A stretch of DNA of 64,000 nucleotides, from NCBI GenBank assembly GCA_025504975.1, contig JANUWI010000003.1, positions 1,550,001-1,614,000 of the forward strand, in the 5' to 3' direction. The DNA comes from Plenodomus lindquistii (lineage: Eukaryota; Ascomycota; Dothideomycetes; Pleosporales; Leptosphaeriaceae). The notes beneath the pieces are model-generated. The model made no database searches. It was not told the DNA's origin and saw nothing but the letters and a program-made list of their open reading frames with translations. This document shows, piece by piece, positions 54,891 to 64,000 of this stretch (positions are counted from its first letter, which is position 1; each line of letters opens with the position of its first letter). The position numbers and the translations under genes were made by a program.

Positions 54891-56325
54891 AATAGTACTA
54901 TACTTATTAACACCTAGAAAAGTATTATTTAGGTTTAGTCTATTAGAAAAAAAGTTTACTTTAATTATTCTAATAGTATATTTTAAAAGGCTATAGTTAT
55001 TAATTAAGATATTTATTTATTATTTTAGATTAGCTATTAGTTTATTTATAATATATAGTAAAAAGTTATATTTTAATACCTATAATCTAGTACAATCTAA
55101 ACTAGAATTAGAAAATAAACTAGACGCTATAGTTTAAAATAATACTTTTAGAAGTATATTTTAACTACTTTACCTATTATAGAAATAATTAAATAAAACT
55201 TTAAATATTTATTATTTTATAGTGGAGTATTTTATTTAATTATTTAAAAAGCTAATTAAAAATTACTAGAATCTAATTATAGCTATATTAGTTTTTAGAA
55301 AAAGCTTAAAGTCTATTATAAACTATTCCATAAATTTCTCTAGAATTAATAAAAAGTAAAATAACTTTTAAATTTAAGTTTATTTTTAATAAAATTTTAG
55401 GTAAGTAATATAGTTATATATATATAATTTATAAATAGCTTTTATACTTTTTTAGTAATACTATTATATTTATAACTAGTAAACTTATATAATACAAGAG
55501 TAAACTATAGATACTTAGTTATATACTTTTTAAATAAACTATATATTTAATAGAGAATCTATAGAAATATAAAAATAGTTACTATAAAAAAAACATATCA
55601 TCTATTTTATACTAAATAGATAGTTAATAGTATTTTTTTTTATAAAAACTATTAGCTTTTTTTTAACAAAATCTCTATTACTTTTAAAAAATTTATAATA
55701 TTATTAAAAATTATTTCGAAAAAAAGTAATAATTATTTATAAAAAAAACTTTAGATATTATTTTACTAGTTTAGAATTAATATAGTTATATAACTTAGTA
55801 AAGTTAAAAAGATTTAATAAGTAAATATTTTTCTAAGCTACTTTAAAAAAAATTATATTTTATTTTTAGTAACTAAAAATTTCTATATATTTATTACTTT
55901 TACCTAAAATATATTTAATTTAAGAGTTAAAAAAAGCTATAAGCTTTACCTAGTTAGTTTATTATTAGTTTAGAACTTTAGTATTTATAAAGTACTTTAG
56001 AAATTAATAAATAGTATATATTAAAATCTAGTATAAAACTAGAATTAATTTAGCTTTTTATTCTTTAAAAGTAGTAATAATTATTAATAGTTTTTTATTA
56101 TATATTTTCTATTTAAATTTACTTTTTATATAAGTTTTACTATAAAAAGCTACTAAGTACTATTTACTATTTAAATACTTCTAAAATATAATTCTAGCTA
56201 CTACTTTATTAGATATAGTAGTTTCTATATTTATATTATAATTAGAATTTAAGTAGTATAAAACTTTAATTACTAGAAATAAAAACTTTAGCTTTTTAAA
56301 CCTATTTTAGTAAGTATTTATTTAT
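54891..56325. other. Extremely AT-rich RIP-degraded DNA, right flank of the insertion
   Basis: Same composition as 47495..49701 and apparently its continuation, split by the young copia insertion. No coding feature survives. It ends at a compositional boundary at about 56326. Confidence 0.65.
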
Positions 56326-56965
56326 ACGTCGGGAAAAAACTTTTTGTAGCAATTTAGTAGGTGTGATTACACATAAGTGTTAAAGTATTTCGAGTTAGTA
56401 GCCTATATTTAACTAGTCTCTAACTAGATTAACTGCGCTTACTACAGCGACTTTGCTCTATGTATATAACTAAACACTTACCTATTACACACTAAGCTAA
56501 AAGTCTCTAATCCTGTTTATCTACGCGTTCTATCTATATAAACTAACAATGCTACATATTAATTACGTTGCTTAGATTCTACTCCTTCTAGTTGTAAACT
56601 GTACGCTGCACTAGTACTATACCTATCCTGCACCTTGTATACTAATACGCAAGTTACAAATACTACTTACTAGTGCTAGGCTTACGCGTTATGTCCTTAC
56701 CAATGTATATTGCCCTATATTAATTACGTTACTAGTATTCTACTTAGCCTAGCCGCAAATTATATGCTACACTAGTGTGCTACTCTTTCTATACTCTATT
56801 AAAGCTACTGTACTACACGTAGTTCTTTTAAAATACTATTATATTATTAGTAAGTAGTAGTATCTCTATTAAAACAGGCCTTTAATACACGGCGCAGTAG
56901 TAAAAGTATATAAAAGTTATTAAAAGTCTTGTGCAAAGTAACTCTAAACAACCTCTACTAACTAA

Positions 56966-57072
56966 CTCTGCGCTATTCTAGAGTGGCTAAAAACACCTAG
57001 TAAATAAGCTGCTAAAAAAGCAAAGCATAGCAGCTTATGCTCTGCTAGTACTAGCTCTAGAATAGCGCAGAG
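56966..57072. repeat. Nested inverted repeat (potential two-arm hairpin)
   Basis: Outer arms ctctgcgctattctagag (56966..56983) and its exact complement (57055..57072) enclose inner arms ataagctgcta (57004..57014) and tagcagcttat (57028..57038). The motif gcagagtaactcta also recurs nearby. It could be a MITE-like insert or part of a transposon's sub-terminal region. Confidence 0.8.
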
Positions 57073-57984
57073 TAACTCTAAATAACCTGCAGTGCCTAGT
57101 TTTTTTTACTGCAAGTTTAAACCCTGTTCCCTCTATCTACTCCTACCGCAATTGCTATACATTTTGCGTTTTCTTTTTTGCTTTATGTGCAGTTTAAGCT
57201 GCTACTTTACATACTAAATAGTTAAGGTAGTAGGCAGTAGTAGTATAGTTAGCTAAAGTTTGCGCACACTGCTAACCTCTAATTGCGCGGCACTCTGCCT
57301 ATAATATAAAGACTTCTAAATTAGGGATATATTAACGTAGATTAGTAAGAACGCTAAATAATTAAGCTACCTAAGCCCTAGTGTAGCAGTACAAACCTTA
57401 AAGTATAGCAGATATGCGCAGAGTAACTCTAAAAATCTTTTTTAATCTCTAAGCCTAGTAATAAATAGGCGTAGTGCTAGCAGCAGCAGCTAAAAAACTT
57501 ATCTATTACTAAGATATAGGCGGTTTGTAAAAGATGTAAGCTAGATTAAGATGGCTGCTGCCGCTAGAAGGATATATCTATTGAAATAATAGGTGTAGCC
57601 TAGTCTTTTTACTGCATGTTAAGCCCTAGCGGTGGCGCTTAACACTAAAGAATAACTTATAATTATGCTCTTTTTACTTTACAGTATAACTTAGCTTTGC
57701 GTATGTAGGTGCTTATATAATATGTAATGTAATATTTTTAGGGCTTATTAATGCCTGCGACTACCCCTTTTCTATTAATGCCTGTGACTACTTACCTTCT
57801 ACTAAGAGCGACTCTAGCTAAATCTCTTACACTAATAACTATAATACGCTTCCTTCTAATAGCCTAGACAGCTACGCACATATTATTAACTTTAGCAAGG
57901 ACCTGTTGTGCATCTTTTAAGAAGGTAATACTAGACTATAGGATGCAGTTGTTACTGCGCTATTTAGCCTGTTACTAAATATAC

Positions 57985-58610
57985 AATAATCTTTTATAAA
58001 CCTAATAGTTTATAACTTTAAAGTTATTTTTAGTATAAGCAATGCAGGTGTACTCTATGGCACTATAATTTTTTATAAACCTAATAGTTTATAACTTTAA
58101 AGTTATTTTTAGTATAAGCAACGCGGGTGTACCCTATAGCACTATTAACCCCTCTAACTTGCCCTTTGTAGCGGCTAGGCGGTAGCTAATCTATAGTTAT
58201 AGAGTTCTAGCTTTGATATAAGCAACGCTGGTGTACCCTATAGCACTATTAACCCCTCTAACTTGTTTCTTGTAGCGGCTAGAGCTTTAATATAAGCAAC
58301 GTAGGTGTACCCTATAGTACTATTAACACCTCTAACTTGTTTTTTAACCTCTCTATCCTCTCTCTAGCTGTATATAGTAGTTTTAATATCTTTTAAAAGA
58401 ATATAGAGCTTTGATATGAGCAACGCAGGTGTACTCTATAGCACTATTAACGCCTCTAACTTGTTTTTTAACTTCTCTATCCTCTCTCTAGCTGTATACA
58501 GCGGTCTTAATATCTTTTAAAAGAATACTAAGACTCCTCTAGCTGTATACAGCAGTCTTGATATCTTTTAAAAGAATACTAAGACTCCTCTAGCTAGTCT
58601 AACAGTTAAG
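57985..58610. repeat. Compound tandem repeats
   Basis: Five or more copies of a block of the form tataagcaacgcaggtgta followed by ccctatagcactattaac and cctctaacttg occur at variable spacing. Two 68 bp-scale copies begin tttataaacctaatagttta. The right end has repeats of ctagctgtatacagcagtct with atcttttaaaagaatac. This is a decayed internal array of the transposon region. Confidence 0.75.
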
Positions 58611-58755
58611 GAGCTTAGTTAGCAAATTGTCTTCTTAGAGCATTAGAAAGAGACTGAGATTAAAGATCTAAAAGCGCAGCACGCACATGAAATGGAAGCT
58701 TTTAAGCTTAAGAATAAGAAGTTAAAAGCTGCTCTGTAATAGTTTTTAATAGTAC

Positions 58756-58827
58756 TAGCCTTAATTACAGCACCTACTCTAGTCTCTCTGCTAGCCCTAA
58801 TTACAGCACCTACTCTAGTCTCTTTGC
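58756..58827. repeat. 36 bp tandem repeat, two copies
   Basis: Two adjacent copies of tagccytaattacagcacct followed by actctagtctctytgc, with two differences. Confidence 0.85.
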
Positions 58828-59494
58828 TAGCTCTAACGCTGTAGGCCTCCCTTGCTTGCTAGCGTTAAGGTTAAGAACAACCCTGCGCGCTTTAAAGAGC
58901 TCTACAATGCTAGCTGGCCGCGGGCTTTAAAAAGCCCTATGATAATAGTTTTATGTGCTAGATTACATGGGATTGCTAGCTATTTCTGTAATAGTATGGG
59001 TGGTAGCAATACGCTGCTAGTATATAGCCTTAACTTAACCCCTAATATAAATTACTGCTCTAGGCATTTTGCAAGACATTTAATTTAAGATGAAATTAAA
59101 GAATATATATATTTATATTAAGGTTAGAACACAGCATGTAAACTTAATAATAATTAAGTGCGTTAGCGGCTATATAGTTCTATCTAGTAGTTAGAAGCCT
59201 AGTACTATTACCTGCACGTAAATAGTAGTAGTTTTTTAACCCTTTTGTATAAAGCACAGCTTAAAATAACTAAGTCCCTCTACACGCGCGTAATTATTGT
59301 CTTGTTGCTAGTATAACGTATAACCTACTGCGTAGTTTACTTTTACTTTTACTATATTAAGCGACCTACATATATAAGTCTGCTGCCCCTCTACCTCCTT
59401 TTTTATATCCTCCCTTTCCTCTCCTCTACTTTTAAAAGGTACTGTTACTGCTAACGTCCTATAGTTAACACTAACCTTTCTTTTTGTTACCTAC

Positions 59495-59742
59495 GCTGCT
59501 AAAGCTGCTTATTACTAGCGCTGCTAAAGCTATTTATTGCTAGTGCTGCTAAAGCCGTTTATTACTAAGCTGCTTATTGCTAGCGCTGCTAAAGCTGCTT
59601 ATTACTAGCGCTATTAAAGCTATTTATTGCTAGCGCTGCTAAAGCTGCTTATTGCTAGCGCTGCTAAAGCCGCTTATTACTAGCGCTGTTAAAGCTGCTT
59701 ATTACTAGCGCTGCTAAAGCTGTTTATTGCTAGCGCTGTTAA
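59495..59742. repeat. 25 bp minisatellite, about ten copies
   Basis: The unit gctgctaaagctgcttatta plus ctagc is repeated about ten times with scattered substitutions and one shortened copy. Each unit is 25 bp, so it would not keep a reading frame. Variation is mostly C/T and A/G, consistent with RIP after amplification. Confidence 0.9.
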
Positions 59743-59937
59743 TCTGTTGCGCGTTATAGGCGTTGTCCTAGTTCAATTACGCTCCTAGAACTAAGCCTCT
59801 ATTTTTTTTGCGTAGTCTATTTACTAATATATTTACTAGGCACGTTGCCTGTTGCGGGCGTAACTTTATGTTGCTTATTAGAGCATATTGCAGTTAGAGC
59901 TGCTTACTAGAGTGGCGACATACAGCGGATATATTGG

Positions 59938-60135
59938 GCTTTAGGGGGTACGTAGCTTGTCTGCTCTAAGGGCTTTAAAAGTTTAAGGGATATATAGTAT
60001 GTCTAATTTAAAGGCTTTAAGGGATTAAGGGATACACAGTATGTCTAATCTAAAGGCTTTAAAGGATTGAGGGATACACAGCATGTCTAATCTAAGGGCT
60101 TTGAGAGCTTTAAGGGATACGCAGCTTGTCTGCTC
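59938..60135. repeat. About 42 bp tandem repeat, about five copies
   Basis: Units built on aagggatacacagtatgtct followed by aatctaaaggctttaa repeat through the interval with decay at both ends. No known function. Confidence 0.8.
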
Positions 60136-62099
60136 TAACGCTGTTAAACTTAGTAATAGTTTTGTTTTTGGATATGTAATTAGCTCTATTATAGACTAGT
60201 CGCGTTTTGAATATCTGCAGTCTAACTAGCGCTTCTAATAGTGTTAACTACGTCTTTAGCAGAGGGTTAGTAGCCTACCTAATAATGTAATAATAGTTCT
60301 ATGTTAGCTCTTCCCTTTTGCCCTATATAGGAGCTAGCGACGTTTACTTTTATTAGCCGTGTAATAGGCTAGGAAGTTGTTAGAGACTTGTAACTTTCTA
60401 GTAACTTTCTTTATATACTTAGTAGTTATAACTGTAACACCCTGTGTTTGGTATATACATTTCTATATTAGGTATAGCGCTTGGGACTTTAGTTCTCTAA
60501 GTTATTACGTTTAGTGCGTTTGGATATTGCGCTTTCTGCAAGGCTTAGTCTATCTAGTTTTGTTAAATTTTGCGTGTCTACTAAGCTTAACAAATTTACT
60601 GTACTTGCTAGATTAGTCTGTAGCTGCGGACTTTAAAGGCTTAGTATGGTAATAGTTAACTAGTATAGAGTACGTAAGTAGGTACATACTTATATTTTTC
60701 TAAGGGCTAATTGGTAATTAACTTAGACAACGCTCTCTAGCTAGCTAAGCACTGTTTTGATGATATTGACTGATTATTGGGCGTTATATTAGAAGACTTA
60801 GTAAGAAGGGTTCTTGTTACTAGCAGACGTTAACTGTAGTTTAGCTAAGGTTGCAACTTGGCTTACTATAGTAGATGGAACCTAGGTCTTAATTTTTAGA
60901 CCTTTTGTTAAACTTTATAGTACCTTTTTTTGTAATAAGGCCTTAATAATACAGAGTCTCTAACAATGCAGAGTTAGTAGTTCTAGTAGCAGCGCTAGTT
61001 GTAAGATATAGGAATAAAGGTTTTAGGTAACTTTAGGTTTAACTATAACTGTTATAGGCGAGGTAGGGCCTACAGCTACTTTCTATTAACTTTATTTAAA
61101 GGCATTAAGGGATACACTTTTACACTTTGCAACTCTAGGGGTTTGAGGCGGGAAGATTTTAGTTAACTTGATCTAAAGTATAAAAGTAACAAAATCCCTG
61201 TTGCTGCTCCTTTTAGAGTTTTAAAAGGGGATTAAGTGCTAAGGGGAGCGAGCGAAAAAAGCTTAATTAGAGTGGCCTAGCTAGCTGCTTTTTATAAATA
61301 GTGTTAATGTCTAGGTCTAGCTAGGGATTAATAATAACTGTGTACTGCGGACCTTCTAGTAGCTTTTATGCTGTGCTAGAATTGCTTTATTAGGTAAAAC
61401 TAGGTGCCTATATAGGTCTTATTAACAGTGTAGCCTATAACTAGTTCGCAGACAGCTGTTAAAAGGGCTATTAAATATAACTATAGTTGTATAGAGGGGT
61501 GTATAAAAAGGTTAAGTAGCGTAAGTAATAACTTTAGATAGGAGACTGCCTTTACTAGTCTAAACCTTGTATTTATACGTGCGTCTAGCTTTACTATAGG
61601 TAAGTAGTCTAAGTTATAAGTCTTTGCACGTAATAGGTTGTTTGTTAGGCTGTTATAATAGTTATAGCGCTAGGCATAGAAGGAGTATACGCGTTGTATA
61701 ATGCAAAGTTGTAAAAGTAACGCGCTACCTACTGTACTTAGGTACCCGTGCGGTAAATCCTGCTTATAACTTGCTATAGACATTGTTAACTACGTAATAC
61801 CTACTACAATTTAACTTGTAATATATGTTTATATATGTATTAATATAATATGGATTCTTTGCAAACCTATAACTAGTGCTATAAAGTCTTTCTTTGTATA
61901 AGTAGTTTGTGTAAACACTAGCAAGCCTGTAAGAAGCGGCTATATTCTGTAACACACCTAACCTATTATTATTTATATAATAGGTCTAACTTAACTGCAA
62001 GACACAGCTGCGCGCCTAATAGGCCTTTTTAAACTAGCTAGTAGTAGAACTTCTAGTAAAGGTATATTAGAGTTGCTGCTAGGTTATATTTAAAACACT

Positions 62100-63700
62100 A
62101 AATGGCCCCTTTTTGTTCTATTGCTGTAACCTTTTTGTATAAAAACAAACGCTTTACACTAAGCTATAATAAACGCGAAGACTATACTATAGTAATAGAA
62201 TTTCTAGGGATAGATACATTGGGGATGTGCAAGGGCAATACTGCTTTACTAGATATTAGTTCTCTTGCAGCTACCTAGGACAGCACTAACTCTATTGGCT
62301 ATATAGAAGAGGAGAGTAGTGTAGAAGATAGCCTTTTTACATCTAACTTTAGCGTAGTAAGCTAGGCAAAGACTTAGCTATAGTCTACTACTTTTTAGTT
62401 ATACTACAAGACCTTTACTTATAATAGCATTCCTGCTAGGAGTGTTATCCTATCTGCAGCCTAAGCACTGTTTAGGTATGTAAAGTAGCGTATTATGGAA
62501 CGTCTGCTAATAGATAAAGGACGCCTGTACTTGCTAGCTTCTAGTCTAACTATAACTACGCGTTTGTAATATAGCTAAATTGCATTAGGGCTATAAAGGG
62601 CAACGTAAATAACTTTATAAAGGATTCCTGTATGGGACTAATACACGATCTTTTTAGATTTTTAAATGTAAAAGATTGGAAGAGCAGACTATTTTTACTA
62701 GACGGCGGTGTAAAGAACAAAGTATGGATATAAGAGACAATTCCTGTAGATATTATAAGGGATACTAAGTCTAAGCACTATATACTGTACTAAAATATTA
62801 TTAAAGTAATAGCTTTTATTTTAGGGTATAGACTGTTTATATTAGAGATAGTTTATGCTTCTATACGCACATATAATAAGGAGGATACTCTAAGGGTACG
62901 CGTATACCACGATATCTACTTAGCTAATTGGTAGTAGAAGATACAGACTAGACTACTATCTAGTAGTATAGTAGTCCCTGTTATTATATCTGTAGATAAA
63001 ACCTAGTTATTATACTATTCTAGCAACGTTGCTGCGTGGCTAGTATATCTCTCTATTAGCAACTTTATTTATAAGGCCTAACGTAGAAGACTTACGCCTA
63101 GTACTATTCTTGTAGGATTTGTGCCTATTATTACTAGTATTAGTAAGAAAAGAGTTTACTAGTATGCAATAGGTTGTATATTAAAACGTGTGTATTCTAT
63201 CTATCTACTATCTTGTTATTGTTTTTACTAGACTCTAGCCCTAGAATACTATTCTATCTACAGACTTGCCCTGTATTGCGCTGATAATTAAAGCTAATAC
63301 TGCTATCTAATATTGTTGTGCATTCTTGCAGACTATAAGGAGTAAGTCTTTATATTAGGGGTTAAATCTAGATAGTACTATACTTAGTGTAGCATTCTAC
63401 CTAGTAATTAAGAGGATTTTTATACAGAACACCTATAGCGTAATAACCTGCAGATGTAGATGCAGCAAGAACTATAAATGCGTAAGAATATACTAATAGG
63501 TAATCTAAGCTAGGTGCACCTAGAGGTTTGCTTTGCCTAGAAATACGCTAGGTTTAATGTATACTAGAGAATGCTAACTAATGTACTTTATTTGCTTTTT
63601 AAAGGTCTCCTGCAGCATATACTAAGCTAGATTGAGAAGCTTTTTAGAGAGAAGGTCTTTAGGTAAGGGCGAGCAAAGGACAATACTTATGTTTAAGAAG
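62100..63700 (+). pseudogene. Decayed Plavaka-like DDE transposase
   Basis: Reading the plus strand and passing over frequent TAG codons, where RIP would have changed CAG, gives stretches typical of Plavaka/KDZ-related fungal transposases: VRVYHDIYLANW, then a segment resembling VPVIISVDKTQLL, AAWLVYLSISNF and STILVGFVPI. This is the family's order of SDKTQL, WPVYLTIGNI and LIGYLPV. Later pieces LFKGLLQHIL fit the region between the Cys-rich and the catalytic parts. No frame is intact. The residual order of motifs makes the family likely, but a profile search is needed for certainty. Confidence 0.55.
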
Positions 63701-64000
63701 CGTTAGGACTAGAATAGCTAGATAAACGCTTCTAACAGCTACTATATTGAATAGGCAATAACGTAATACTAAGTTACAGTAAATAGAAATAGTAGACTAG
63801 AAAAGAGTAAAAGGTTATCGCCTAACAGCTTGTAGCAGTTGTGTCCCCTCTATTGTACTTATATACTCTTTATACTATATAGTTTATCTGCGCTATATGT
63901 AATTTTATAGCTATTACGTTCTACTAACACTATAATACTACTACCTTTAATTACATGCAGAGCGCTATTAACTAAATAGATATATATAAAGAGGAATTCT

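Larger units (their letters stand above)
56326..64000. mobile_element. Decayed DNA-transposon region with CpA-type RIP
   Basis: From about 56326 the sequence regains CG, GC and CC dinucleotides but is poor in CA/TG and rich in TA, the pattern left by RIP acting only on CpA. Frames are riddled with TAG and TAA. It carries several internal tandem and inverted repeats and, at 62.1-63.7 kb, a recognisable dead transposase on the plus strand. It probably represents one or more large DNA transposons that continue beyond the window; terminal inverted repeats were not identified. Confidence 0.55.

Noticed and set aside
58852..59088. 78-codon plus-strand frame in the transposon region
   Set aside because: Chance opening in RIP-degraded DNA next to tandem repeats; starts with a non-ATG codon.
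61764..61955. 63-codon Tyr/Asn-rich minus-strand frame
   Set aside because: Composition reflects AT-rich RIP product (TA-rich codons), not a protein.

Overview
The window is nuclear DNA of a filamentous ascomycete (Pezizomycotina, probably Dothideomycetes). Genes carry short 41-65 bp introns with GTRAGT-type donors and CTAAC/CTGAC-like branch points. The protein families are fungal (RSA3, SKI3, BTB, fungal Zn2Cys6 activator tail, But2, GH35, kievitone-hydratase-like), and the right quarter is an AT-rich desert with the strand-symmetric C-to-T/G-to-A decay expected of repeat-induced point mutation (RIP). The species cannot be fixed from sequence alone.

Layout. 0-1.3 kb: a minus-strand gene cut by the edge, joining a C2H2-like zinc-binding region in one frame to a chitin-synthase-like N-terminus. 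2.8-8.4 kb: RSA3, then SKI3 broken in two by a ~1.25 kb inversion. The N-terminal 287 residues read leftward and the C-terminal 1143 rightward from a shared 334 bp spacer. 8.4-15.6 kb: gene-poor, with a CCCH-like gene carrying an in-frame TAG, and scraps copied from neighbouring genes (5' end of the DapA-family gene, 3' end of SKI3, a ~170 bp direct repeat). 15.7-21.4 kb: BTB protein, DapA-family aldolase, a six-cysteine secreted protein, an F-box-like protein. 24.2-27.4 kb: aldoxime-dehydratase-like haem enzyme and a protein with a STAND-type N-terminal domain. 28.2-33.4 kb: DUF1961 secreted protein, GH35 beta-galactosidase with a GC-AG intron, But2-domain secreted protein with a promoter minisatellite. 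37.1-47.1 kb: kievitone-hydratase-like protein, remnant of a fungal transcription factor, Baeyer-Villiger monooxygenase, a dead PL11 rhamnogalacturonan lyase, and an S9 serine peptidase.

47.1-64 kb: RIP desert. It begins with an old LTR relic on the plus strand. Inside the desert sits a young, un-RIPed 5.2 kb Ty1/copia element on the minus strand, with LTRs differing at one base. Its gag and pol share one reading frame and are separated only by UGA followed by CUA, the sequence context known for efficient stop-codon readthrough. From about 56.3 kb the desert changes character (mainly CpA lost), holds several tandem and inverted repeats, and ends in a decayed Plavaka-like DNA transposase.

How it fits together: secreted carbohydrate-active and detoxification-type genes at 28-47 kb suggest a plant-associated or saprotrophic accessory segment next to repeat-rich DNA. 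RSA3/SKI3 mark a conserved housekeeping segment recently rearranged. All identifications are from reading motifs; no database search was possible.
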